From Rugalucina vietnamica (lineage: Eukaryota; Mollusca; Bivalvia; Lucinida; Lucinidae): a DNA stretch of 64,000 bases. The notes below the pieces were generated by a model. That model did not search any database. It was not told the origin of the DNA and saw only the letters and a program-made list of their open reading frames with translations. The translations under genes were made by a program, and so were the position numbers. The stretch is taken from contig OZ024883.1 of the NCBI GenBank assembly GCA_964017185.1, positions 40,788,395-40,852,394 on the forward strand, read 5' to 3'. Within the stretch, counting starts at the first letter, position 1. Each line of letters opens with the position of its first letter. Below, one piece after another: positions 46,281 to 55,006 of the stretch.

Positions 46281-46400
46281 GTAAATAAATTTCGAAAGCG
46301 AAAGTTATAATAACCAAATGATAATTATGGGCAAGTCCATCTTGTCACTTTAAATGGTTCAATAATTAATATCTTGTAGATTTTTGTTGCCTGAAACATC

Positions 46401-46534
46401 ATGACTACAGCAGCGAGACCAACGTTTGCCCCAGCTCGGGGTGGGAAAGGCAAAGGGGAGGGAGGGGACCTGAGTGCCCTGTCTAAACAGTACTCCAGCA
46501 GAGATCTACCAGCACATACCAAGCTTAAATACAG
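46401..46534 (+). CDS. CWC15: CWC15 spliceosome protein, start exon
   Basis: The exon begins after an acceptor (ATCTTGTAG, 46371-46379) with a 21-bp leader, then ATG with A at -3. It encodes 44 residues: [20 protein letters not shown], a [20 protein letters not shown] block and KLKY, then AG of a split arginine codon before the donor GTACAT. This is the highly conserved N-terminus of CWC15/Cwf15, a small acidic protein associated with the Prp19 complex in activated spliceosomes, acting in pre-mRNA splicing in the nucleus. The next exon is 11.2 kb downstream in matching phase. Four coding exons (139 codons) are in the window; the family is about 230 residues, so roughly the last 90 lie to the right. 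Two decayed copies of this exon sit just upstream. Confidence 0.95.
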
Positions 46535-46776
46535 GTACATGTCTTAAACATGTCTTACTTTGTTAGTCACAAATTTTTTAACAAATATGCGCAATAATCA
46601 CACTAATATTCAAACTCTGAAACATGGTCAACTTCCAAAATCAAGGTAACGCCATGTTTAACTTTTATCAGCATTGATAAAGGAGTTTCTTTCCTATCAA
46701 AACATGCATGTTGATGCCTTTTGACCATGGTGTTTTACTGTTTATGCAGTCTTCGTGAAAAGTGACAGTCGGCAAG

Positions 46777-46815
<39 letters not shown>
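46777..46815. repeat. Poly(A) tract of about 39 bp
   Basis: Uninterrupted A run in CWC15 intron 1. It may mark an old retroposed 3' end, but no body is recognisable upstream. Confidence 0.85.
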
Positions 46816-46816
<1 letters not shown>

Positions 46817-47026
46817 AGGAAAAGTTTATGTCCAATGGACAAATGTCTGGCAAAAAATACCAAGATTATACTCATGTAAATTTCAAGTCTTATCCTGCAA
46901 AATAAGCTTTTGTCAAGCAAGAAATTGCAATCTGTCAGACAGTTGTCAGGTAAACTAAACAAAGACTTTGTTTGTTTTTTTAGTAATAATTGAGGTTAAA
47001 ATCTCAGACAGCAATTTTTCAGTCAG

Positions 47027-47506
47027 ATAGAGAGATTAGAATTTAATCTTGTTTTAAATTGAGAGCAGGTAATTGTTTATTTACTTTTTTTTATCTACCT
47101 TTGCTCCCGTTGAATCTCGCGGGAGTTGCGCTTGTTTGGGGGTATTATCATTTTTTAGACAAAGTCACGTCGTTTCGAGTCTCCCCAAACAAGCCTTTGT
47201 TTCTGATTGGATTCCCATCTTGTTACCATGGCATTTTGTAGTATTTATCATAATCCCCAGATTTGAAAGGGGCGACGGCCTCAGTGCCCCCTAGTGATTT
47301 GCACACGCTCCTCAACTTTCACACGACCTCTGCCAGGAATGGCAGAGTTCCAAATTCTGGGCCAATCAGATTGCTTGGCGCCCAAATAATAACCAATGAG
47401 GAAAAACCTGATAAGCCCGCTTCTTCGAAGTGAGCGTCTCTCGGCACTTTCAAAGTTGCAAAGCTAAGAGTTAGATCTGTGCCTCTTCTGCCAATCAAAG
47501 ATTTTA
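47027..47506 (+). repeat. Terminal repeat A1 (480 bp)
   Basis: It begins ATAGAGAGATTAGAATTTAA, which includes the imperfect palindrome AGATTAGAATTTAATCT, and ends CCAATCAAAGATTTTA. Four CCAAT/ATTGG boxes (47206, 47362, 47393, 47491) suggest promoter function; all have counterparts in the diverged inverted copy at 53448-53913. It looks identical to 52245-52724. Confidence 0.9.
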
Positions 47507-47666
47507 TCATGTTGGAATAGATTTTTCTTGTTTAAATTATAAAATACGATGGATAAAAGTTAAAATACAATGGATAAAAGTGACTTCCATTTGTGTGAAT
47601 ACACAATGTAAATACCACAAGAATAAACGTAAACACAAACAAAGGAATTAACTTCTGTGAACCAAA

Positions 47667-47876
47667 ATGGCGGACAAAATTAAACTTGTGAAATCTGTGT
47701 TTCAAATTCCAGACTGGTATGTTATGAGTGATTTTGAACTCAACAAACTTCTCTGTTACATTAAAGAAGCAAGAAATGAACAAGAGGCGCAGTGGTATAG
47801 ATTTCTGGATTGCACGGCTTTTTGTTACGAAAACAGGTGCTTCTTTTGTGGGGAACATTCCCGCCAAAATCTGTAA
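47667..47876 (+). CDS. Small cysteine-rich ORF upstream of gag
   Basis: A 69-codon frame from an ATG in strong context (CAAAATGG). The N-terminal half is mixed-charge and probably helical. The C-terminal part has C49, C53, C58, C61 and H64, spaced like a small zinc knuckle (CTAFCYENRCFFCGEHS). It ends 41 bp before the gag ATG, in another frame. I recognise no family. It may encode an accessory protein or act as an upstream ORF that tunes gag translation; if it is functional, reinitiation or leaky scanning is needed for gag. Confidence 0.5.
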   Translation: MADKIKLVKSVFQIPDWYVMSDFELNKLLCYIKEARNEQEAQWYRFLDCTAFCYENRCFFCGEHSRQNL

Positions 47877-47917
47877 AATTCATTATCTTTTCACTGAGAA
47901 CACTTGAGTTAATAACA

Positions 47918-49129
47918 ATGGGTGACGAAACCGAGGGAGCGCCGGTAGGGAATGGTGGCGGAAACGCGATTGTGTCCGACCTAGCGGATGAAGATTTAGT
48001 AATTAACTTTTGCTTGCAAAACAAAATTGCTAAACCAGCAATTGATGAACTCTTGAAAAGAGGCTTCACCAGTTTAGAAGCGCTATCGCTGGTGGAAATG
48101 GCCGATCTAGACGCCCCCAAAATCCCTAAGGGGCAACGACGGTTGATCTTGCACATCGCAAGAGCGCTTCAACCAAAGACGACTGCAGCAGTTGCACCAG
48201 GGGGAGTTTCCTCGACCGAGGGAACAGCCGACGCGGGAGCTTCCGCTATTGAAACGCCAATGGCGGGAAAATCGACGGAAACTACCGACGCTCGCCGGAC
48301 GCAAACTACGATGACACCGACCACTACACCGGTACTGACTGCAGTACCGGCAAATATCAGCGTACAGGAAAACGGCGCACACCAACAGACAGCGAATAAT
48401 GGCGACCTGTATCAACATGTAAACAATTTAATACAGGGACAACAATCGATTCTCACGGCAAATGTGTTAAATGGAAGCAATTCACACCCTTCGCAGGTCT
48501 CGTGGAATGACCCACAAATTCACCTAACGACCGCAGCAGGTAAGTCAACTCCATCTTATCTTGACATTTGCGATTTTGTTCAGACTAGCATTGAGGAGGA
48601 AGTTGTGCTCGGCAGTCAAGGGGACCAGCAGATTATTGTTAAATCAGGCCCCAAAAAACCTCGCATTGAGAATTTAACTCTTTCCCAGTGGTCAGTAGCA
48701 AATTTAGCTATTCTATATAGATTAGTAGGGGAGAATAAACTTCAGGGACCCGAATTGATGGATTATTTGTCGTACACAACAAAAATTTACCAACTGGTGC
48801 AGAGGTTTAGTCTTGTCTCGGTCATGCTATATGATCGTGAGTATAGGAAACTACAAGCGGGACTTAAGTTCAGATGGGGTACGGACGTACAACACCTTTC
48901 AAACATCCATTTACAAGCTAGGGACAAACCAGCAGCTCAGGGTGGCCAGCAGAAAAAAGTAATGCCCCCATTCAAATCAGGAAAAAATGTCCAGGTGAAA
49001 CAAGAGATCTGCAGGAACTACAATTCCCAGAAAGGTTGTTCATATGTAGAGTGCAAATTTAAGCATATTTGCATTATCCCTGGGTGTAAACAGCCACACC
49101 CAGCTCTCAGCCATACTTCCGGAAAATAG
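47918..49129 (+). CDS. Gag-like protein with SAM-like domain and CCCH knuckle
   Basis: The start is ATG at 47918 (AACAATGG, strong context); the same frame is open for about 36 codons upstream but has no ATG there. 403 residues. Residues 24-85 resemble a SAM-type helical domain (LLKRGFTSLEALSLVEMADL then KIPKGQRRLILHIARAL). Residues 90-210 are low-complexity T/A/Q-rich. The C-terminus has C365-x8-C374-x4-C379-x3-H383 followed by further Cys/His, a CCCH-type nucleic-acid-binding knuckle. Its likely role is packaging the element RNA. It ends in TAG (49127-49129), and the frame continues open into pol. Confidence 0.8.
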   Translation: MGDETEGAPVGNGGGNAIVSDLADEDLVINFCLQNKIAKPAIDELLKRGFTSLEALSLVEMADLDAPKIPKGQRRLILHIARALQPKTTAAVAPGGVSSTEGTADAGASAIETPMAGKSTETTDARRTQTTMTPTTTPVLTAVPANISVQENGAHQQTANNGDLYQHVNNLIQGQQSILTANVLNGSNSHPSQVSWNDPQIHLTTAAGKSTPSYLDICDFVQTSIEEEVVLGSQGDQQIIVKSGPKKPRIENLTLSQWSVANLAILYRLVGENKLQGPELMDYLSYTTKIYQLVQRFSLVSVMLYDREYRKLQAGLKFRWGTDVQHLSNIHLQARDKPAAQGGQQKKVMPPFKSGKNVQVKQEICRNYNSQKGCSYVECKFKHICIIPGCKQPHPALSHTSGK

Positions 49130-49133
49130 CTAG
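49127..49133 (+). promoter_or_regulatory. Predicted stop-codon readthrough site (TAG CTAG)
   Basis: The gag stop is followed directly by CTAG, so the context is AAA TAG CTA G. The sequence CUAG after a stop is a known strong readthrough context (best studied after UGA). Pol lies in the same frame and has no ATG until 49406, inside the RT domain, so suppression of this stop is the simplest way to make a 938-residue Gag-Pol. Confidence 0.7.
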
Positions 49134-50734
49134 AATTTAAGGTTAACCCCCTTCCATGCCTGAATTTATCAGCCTGGGAAAGTGAGCTTGAAAATGACCC
49201 AGATAAGGCCTTTATTTTGGATGGTGTAAAAAATGGTTTCCATATCATAGATAATGATGCTGTGATCTCGCAAGCTGAGTGCAGTAATCATCCATCAGCT
49301 AAACCTGGCAGTCCTTTGTATGAAAAAGCATCTGCGCAAGTCAAAAAAGAAATAGAAGCAGGTCACTATGTGGTTTGTGAGAGTAAGCCAACCATCATAA
49401 GCCCTATGGCAGCCATCCCGAAACCTGACGGTGACGTGAGGCTGATCCATGATTGCTCTAGACCGGCAGGTAAAGCTGTGAATGATTACTGTACTACAGA
49501 TTGGCATCAAAAATTTTCTACGGTAGACAGCGCAGCTGCCTTGATGACTGAAGGTTGTTTTTTCGCGAAAGCCGATTTGCGCTCCGCATATAGGAGCGTG
49601 AAGATCAGTGATAAAAGTCAAAAAGTCACAGGTTTTAAATGGAATTTTGGAGACCAGGAAATATATCTAAAAGATACACGCCTTCCATTTGGCGGGAAAT
49701 TAAGTCCAAGCATTTTCCACCGTATTACCCAGGCAGTGAAAAGAATGATGGCTAGGAAGGGGTTTAACCTATTAGTCGTCTACTTAGACGATTTCTTAAT
49801 TATTGCAGAATCAAAAGAAGCTTGTGCTCAGGCACTGAATTGTCTCATACAACTTCTCCGGAAGTTAGGCTTTGCTATACACTGGGGGAAAGTGGTGGAC
49901 CCAACCAATAAAATCACTTTCCTGGGAATTGAATTAGATTCCATTGCTATGACACTCAGATTACCTGAGGAAAAACTGCAATGCTTCCGTGAAGAATTAC
50001 AGTTATTTTTGCAAATGCGACGCGCAACGAAAAGACAATTTCAATCTTTAGCGGGACGGCTGTCCTGGGCTGCTGGCGTTGTAAGGGGTGGAAGAGTTTT
50101 TCTCCGCCGAGTCTTCGACAAAATAAGCACCCTTAAGCATGCATCTCATAGAGCTATAATTGATTCTAATGTACGTGCAGACCTGATCTGGTGGAATGAG
50201 TTTTTGTCAAGTTTCAATGGGCGTTCAGTTCTTCTTGATAAAAAGCCAATTGAGTGTGTCTCGACAGACGCTTGTAATGAAGCAGCTGGGGGGTCCTTTG
50301 GTCTGGACTGGTTTTATTTTAACTGGGCCCATGATTTTCCAGCAGCATCAGATCTCCATATCAATGAAAAGGAAGTATTGGCAGTTGTTCTTGCAGCCCA
50401 GCGCTGGGCACCAGTCTGGCGGAACAAACGTGTTATCATTTATTCAGACAATACTGTCACAGTAGCTTCCGTAAACAAAGGTACAAGTAGAAATCCAATG
50501 GTCATGAAGTGCCTGCGTCACCCCTTTTGGTTGTCAGCATCATATAACTTTCATTTGACCTCTAGATTCATTCGTGGTATATTCAATATCGCAGCAGATA
50601 GTGCATCCAGACTTCACCATCCCGGCCACTTGGAAAGGCTTCTCCCTTTCACTGGCTTCACTCCCTTTTCCTTGCATATGTCATTCAAGTCACTCCAATT
50701 TCTGCTTAACAGATTCCCAGACTGGAAGGGGTAG
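49130..50734 (+). CDS. Pol: reverse transcriptase and RNase H
   Basis: 534 codons in the gag frame, with no start codon of its own. The first 29 codons already look like pol: NPLPCLNLSAWESELENDPD then GVKNGFHI, the segment preceding RT in DIRS-class elements. Counting from the codon at 49217: RT motif SPMAAIPKPDGDVRLIHDCS near 62-81, catalytic D120 (FAKADLRSAY), PFGGKLSPSIF near 157-167, and YLDD at 189-192. The RNase H quartet is D351 (STDA), E386 (NEKEVLAV), D411 (YSDN) and D461 (AADSASR). All catalytic residues are present, so the enzyme is predicted functional. No protease, integrase or methyltransferase. The stop at 50732 lies 37 bp before the recombinase ATG. Confidence 0.9.
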   Translation, partial: LEFKVNPLPCLNLSAWESELENDPDKAFILDGVKNGFHIIDNDAVISQAECSNHPSAKPGSPLYEKASAQVKKEIEAGHYVVCESKPTIISPMAAIPKPDGDVRLIHDCSRPAGKAVNDYCTTDWHQKFSTVDSAAALMTEGCFFAKADLRSAYRSVKISDKSQKVTGFKWNFGDQEIYLKDTRLPFGGKLSPSIFHRITQAVKRMMARKGFNLLVVYLDDFLIIAESKEACAQALNCLIQLLRKLGFAIHWGKVVDPTNKITFLGIELDSIAMTLRLPEEKLQCFREELQLFLQMRRATKRQFQSLAGRLSWAAGVVRGGRVFLRRVFDKISTLKHASHRAIIDSNVRADLIWWNEFLSSFNGRSVLLDKKPIECVSTDACNEAAGGSFGLDWFYFNWAHDFPAASDLHINEKEVLAVVLAAQRWAPVWRNKRVIIYSDNTVTVASVNKGTSRNPMVMKCLRHPFWLSASYNFHLTSRFIRGIFNIAADSASRLHHPGHLERLLPFTGFTPFSLHMSFKSLQFLLNRFPDWKG

Positions 50735-50771
50735 ATGTTATGGACCCTCACGCAGCACCTCAGCACCAGCT

Positions 50772-51776
50772 ATGCCAGAACAGAGTGATACCCTGGCAGC
50801 CAGCCTTGATTCAGAGGTCAATTTCTATAGAAGCAAGACTTTTGCACCTTCAACCAATAAGACATATACGGCACAAAAACTCACTTACTTTGAATTTTGT
50901 AGTAAAATGTCCATAGCCCCCATCCCTTTATCCCAAGAGGACCTTGGAAGATACATAGCTTACCTTTCTCGGAAGTTATGTTTCACATCTGTGCGCCAAT
51001 ATCTAAATGTTGTCCGCATACTTCATGTTGAAGCAGGAAAACCTAATCCCCTTGAGGGAAACTGGTATGTGTCATCAATTTTGAAAGGTGTTCGTCGTGT
51101 TAAAGGGGATGTATCAACACAAAAACTACCAATTACTCTAGAAATTTTGTGTAAAATATTCACCAAGCTTAACTTGTCATGCAGCTTTGACCGTTGTTTT
51201 TGGTCAGCCTGCCTTGTAGCATTTTATTCATTTTTTCGGAAATCAAATTTATTGATTCCTTCCTTAGATGTGTTTGACCCTTCACGCCACTTGTGTGCCT
51301 CGGATGTTCAGTTCACCAAAGAAGGTGTAATCCTGTCGGTTAGATGGTCAAAGGTCATACAGTTTCAAGAACGTACTTTGCTTATACCCTTGCCCCGTAT
51401 ACCAGATTCTGTGTTTTGCCCTAGTAATGCCCTGCTGGGATTATTCATCGAGTGTCCAGCCCCGCCCAAGCCAGTTCCTCTCTTTCGTTATAAGGAGGAC
51501 AACAATTACCCACCCCTCACACAGACATTATTTTCAAATCGCTTGCAAACATTGTTGAGATTGATAGGGCTTCCCCATGATAAGTTCTCAAATCATAGTT
51601 TTAGACGAGGTGGTGCATCTTATGCATTGCATTGTGGACTGCCTGTAGATTTGATTAAGCTCCAGGGCGATTGGAGAAGTAATGCATGTGAGAGATATTT
51701 AGAACCATCCTTTCGCCTGAGGCAGCAAGTGGCACAAACACTTGGGAAGGCTACGAGCACACATTTCCTCCATTAA
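50772..51776 (+). CDS. Tyrosine recombinase of the retrotransposon
   Basis: 334 residues from ATG 50772 (G at -3). The frame is also open 66 codons upstream, overlapping pol, but without an ATG there. An N-terminal SAM-like core-binding domain (residues about 10-115: YRSKTFAPSTNKTY, GRYIAYLSRKL) precedes the catalytic domain: R156 (FFRKSNLL), K194 (RWSKVIQF), H275-x2-R278 (HSFRRGGASY), W301 (GDWRSNA) and nucleophile Y309 (CERYLEPS). The full R-K-H-R-H/W-Y set is present. It would integrate a circular DNA copy through a Tyr-DNA intermediate. It lies in the +1 frame relative to pol, so it is made by reinitiation, an internal start, a spliced RNA or a frameshift. Confidence 0.9.
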   Translation: MPEQSDTLAASLDSEVNFYRSKTFAPSTNKTYTAQKLTYFEFCSKMSIAPIPLSQEDLGRYIAYLSRKLCFTSVRQYLNVVRILHVEAGKPNPLEGNWYVSSILKGVRRVKGDVSTQKLPITLEILCKIFTKLNLSCSFDRCFWSACLVAFYSFFRKSNLLIPSLDVFDPSRHLCASDVQFTKEGVILSVRWSKVIQFQERTLLIPLPRIPDSVFCPSNALLGLFIECPAPPKPVPLFRYKEDNNYPPLTQTLFSNRLQTLLRLIGLPHDKFSNHSFRRGGASYALHCGLPVDLIKLQGDWRSNACERYLEPSFRLRQQVAQTLGKATSTHFLH

Positions 51777-52244
51777 CAAGACTGTGCAGGATTTCGAATG
51801 TCAATTGGGAGTTGACTTAGACACACATGTTAGCACTGTAATATATGTGTATCAAATTAGGCAATAACAATCTGTCTCACCTTATTGCTTGTTTTTCCAT
51901 TTTAGGAACATATTTCCTAGTGTTAAATGTGTATTATATGTATTCTCAATGTTCTTTTTGTCAAGTTTTCTACTTCATCTAATCTCTACTCTCTAACTTT
52001 TTGGGACTATGGAGGTATTTTGAAAAATTTTGGAGTACGGCTCCAGTTCAATTTGATTACAAATTGTTACGTTGTTTTATGTAATTGCTTTTACATAGTA
52101 AACAAAATTTTTCAATACATGGTTCATTGTCCCAAAAAGAATTCTTACTTATTTCTGCTGCAGTGCAGTGTTCACTGGGCAGCAAGTAGCAGGTAGGCAG
52201 ATACCTGGATCATGCTGCACAGTGATATATGAGTGAGCAATTTA
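51777..52244 (+). other. 3' untranslated region of the retrotransposon
   Basis: AT-rich, with no frame. The last 80 bp (about 52165-52244, including GATACCTGGATCATGCTGCA) reappear inverted at about 53915-53990, so this part belongs to the element's terminal module. Confidence 0.6.
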
Positions 52245-53990
52245 ATAGAGAGATTAGAATTTAATCTTGTTTTAAATTGAGAGCAGGTAATTGTTTATTT
52301 ACTTTTTTTTATCTACCTTTGCTCCCGTTGAATCTCGCGGGAGTTGCGCTTGTTTGGGGGTATTATCATTTTTTAGACAAAGTCACGTCGTTTCGAGTCT
52401 CCCCAAACAAGCCTTTGTTTCTGATTGGATTCCCATCTTGTTACCATGGCATTTTGTAGTATTTATCATAATCCCCAGATTTGAAAGGGGCGACGGCCTC
52501 AGTGCCCCCTAGTGATTTGCACACGCTCCTCAACTTTCACACGACCTCTGCCAGGAATGGCAGAGTTCCAAATTCTGGGCCAATCAGATTGCTTGGCGCC
52601 CAAATAATAACCAATGAGGAAAAACCTGATAAGCCCGCTTCTTCGAAGTGAGCGTCTCTCGGCACTTTCAAAGTTGCAAAGCTAAGAGTTAGATCTGTGC
52701 CTCTTCTGCCAATCAAAGATTTTACCCACCCTCCCAAACCCAAATTACTCATGCACATGTAAATATGTAAATAATGTAGATTTTAGAATTTCTTAGTGTA
52801 GTGTTTTGAACCATGTTAAATGTCGCAATTCAGCTATACATGCATTAAGGCATTACATTATATGTCTTCAGAGGCAAATTATTTGTAGTTGAAAAATTGT
52901 AATATTATGAAGCTTATTTGCGGTCTCTCTGGGCCATTAACAATAAATAAGACCTCATTCCATGAGAACTGCGGAGAATGTGCTAAGTATAACTAGGACT
53001 ATAAGTATAACTAGGACTATGTCAGGAGACATTGATTTAGTGTGATACCCTTAGGGAGTCCTTACACAAAAACACTTATTTGGGGCCTAAGAATAAGTGT
53101 TACTATAATGTTTCCCTAAGGGTATCACACAATTAACACTAAATCATAAATGTCTCCTGACATTATTCACTTATGTAGAACAAATTAACACACATGTTTC
53201 GCAGTTCTCGTGGATTGATTTTCATGAAAGCAATGTCAATGGTCCACATATGGGGCCGCATATTGAATAGAATAATATTTAACTACTCAAACAACAAATG
53301 AATTTGCCCCTGAAGACAGAATGCCTTAATGCAAGTAATGAAACAGAATTGCAAACTCAACATGGTTCAAAACACTACACTAAAAATTCTAAAACTACAT
53401 TATTTACATATTTACATACATGTAAAGATTGGGCTTGGGAGGGCGGGTAAAATTCGTGATTGGCACAATGCATAGATCTAGCTCCAAGCATCGCAAATTT
53501 GAAAGTGCCAGGAAATACTTAATTCGAGCCAGCGGGCTTATCAGGTCTACCCTCATTGGTTAGTTTATTGGCGCCAAACCATCTGATTGGTTGGGACCTT
53601 GGAACTTGCCATTCCTGGAATGGGTCGTGTGATATAGATAAGGGACGTGTGCAAAACACAAGGGGGCGCTAATAACGTCGCCCCTTCCAAATCTGGGAAT
53701 TATCTAAAATGTCATGGCAACAAGAAGGGAAACCAATCAGAAGAAGCAGGCTTGTTTGGGGTGACATGAAACGAATTGACTTTGTCTAAAAAGCAACAAT
53801 ACCCCCAAACAAGTGCAGCGCCCGTGAGATTCAACGAGAGCAAAGGGGGATAAAAATGTAAATAAACAATCACGTTTCCAATTTAAAACAAGATTAAATT
53901 CTAATCTCTCTATTAAATTGTTACCATATATATCACTGTGCAGCATGATCCAGGTATCTGCATACCTGCTACTTGCTGCTTTCACTAAGA
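52165..53990. repeat. 1.8-kb palindrome carrying terminal repeats A2 and A'
   Basis: The left arm (52165 to about 53080) contains repeat A2 (52245-52724). The right arm (about 53090-53990) is its diverged complement with the inverted repeat A' at 53448-53913. The inner part is symmetric around about 53085: GTCAGGAGACATTGATTTAG and GTGATACCCTTAGGGAG face their complements. The arms differ by many substitutions, so this pairing is far older than the A1/A2 pair. Confidence 0.8.
52245..52724 (+). repeat. Terminal repeat A2 (480 bp)
   Basis: No base difference from 47027-47506 was found on reading the two side by side. It is flanked by element 3' sequence on the left and by the inner arm of the palindrome on the right, unlike A1, whose left flank is unrelated. 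Confidence 0.9.
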
Positions 53991-54147
53991 AATCTAACGC
54001 TATTATTTTAAACACGACTATGGGAATGTTATTCTATTTGATACTAAGAACATCTAACATATCTCAGCTTTACAGGAAAATAATAATTTTAATTCATTCA
54101 ATTTCTTAATGGGAGATAACTCTGTTGATATGATACCTCCTGCATTA

Positions 54148-54944
54148 GACAATGGCGAACCAAACTCGACAATGGCGAATCAAATAGCCTATAGCCCAAA
54201 AGAAACCATTTTAGAAGAGTATTTTTGCACACAAATGGTGTCATCATCATGCGAAACTAAATGGTGTTCGATAATATTGTGTTAATTTGCTTTTGTGCTT
54301 TACGTTAACTGTCAAAAACAAATGCCATATCGGAAAGGTCAATTTTACCGATTTAAGCATGCCCTATTGCTTTAACGAATCAATGTAAGCCTGAAAGCAA
54401 GATGGTTAAACCACGACTTGCACCAATATTAGCTACGCCATTGACCAAACCAAATGGTTCCAGGGCAAGCCTTCAAAAGGTAGATTATCAGTACTTTGTG
54501 CACATTCTTTTCATCACAAAAAGTATGATTCGCTATTGTCGAATTTACATGTACATATTTCCCCGCTTATATCTACCTTCAATGTCAAAACTTTTATCAA
54601 AAACAGGCATATTGCATAACTAGGGATATTAGGCATTAAAGTAATGCAAAAGTGGTCATCATCAAATGCTTAGAAACGAGGTATGAAACACATTTTATCT
54701 GAACGTTACCTTTTTTGGAACAATAAACTGGGCATCTTAGTTATAGGGTCAAGCGTTTAAGCAACCCTGATTTTATTGTCCGGTGGAATTTTGACTCCAT
54801 TCTTTTACCAAACCCCAAGGCATAGATGAAAGTAAATGACTTAGGTATATAATAAATAATATTTTGTCTAATTTTCAAGAAATTCTGCAATATCTTTACG
54901 AGTGGTTCGCCATTGTCGATGATTCTCTATTGTCGAGTTCACTG
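54148..54944. mobile_element. TIR element with GACAATGGCGAA ends
   Basis: GACAATGGCGAACCAAACTC plus a second GACAATGGCGAA at the left. GGTTCGCCATTGTCGATGAT plus CTATTGTCGAGTTCACTG at the right. One internal inverted copy (ATTCGCTATTGTCGAA near 54530). No transposase. Confidence 0.65.
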
Positions 54945-55006
54945 TATATTGGACTTATAGGCTATTTTGCCGGACCAAATACTTATTAAAATTTTTATTT
55001 TATATT

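Larger units (their letters stand above)
47027..52724 (+). mobile_element. Tyrosine-recombinase retrotransposon (DIRS/Ngaro class), intact frames
   Basis: Direct 480-bp repeats (47027-47506 and 52245-52724, constant offset 5218, no difference seen) bracket a sense-strand set: small ORF, gag, pol with RT-RNase H, and tyrosine recombinase. Such elements integrate by a recombinase instead of a DDE integrase and lack a protease, as here. All frames are open and the repeats look identical, so the insertion or rearrangement is recent. No methyltransferase domain follows RNase H, unlike classic DIRS1-type elements. The right boundary is uncertain, because a diverged inverted copy of the repeat and its flanks shows that the family's sequence continues beyond 52724. 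Confidence 0.85.

Noticed and set aside
46325..46540. Minus-strand frame across the CWC15 start exon
   Set aside because: Antisense shadow of a conserved exon.
47059..47294. Short frames within the terminal repeat (also 52277-52512)
   Set aside because: They occur only because the same 480 bp is present twice; the diverged copy A' does not preserve them.
49217..49219. Pol start at 49217
   Set aside because: The codon is TTG, not ATG. The sequence upstream to the gag TAG is open and pol-like, so pol is better read as a continuation of gag.
50574..50771. Upstream extension of the recombinase frame into pol
   Set aside because: It would start at GTG. The first ATG (50772) already gives a complete recombinase with all catalytic residues, and the extension overlaps the end of RNase H with no domain.
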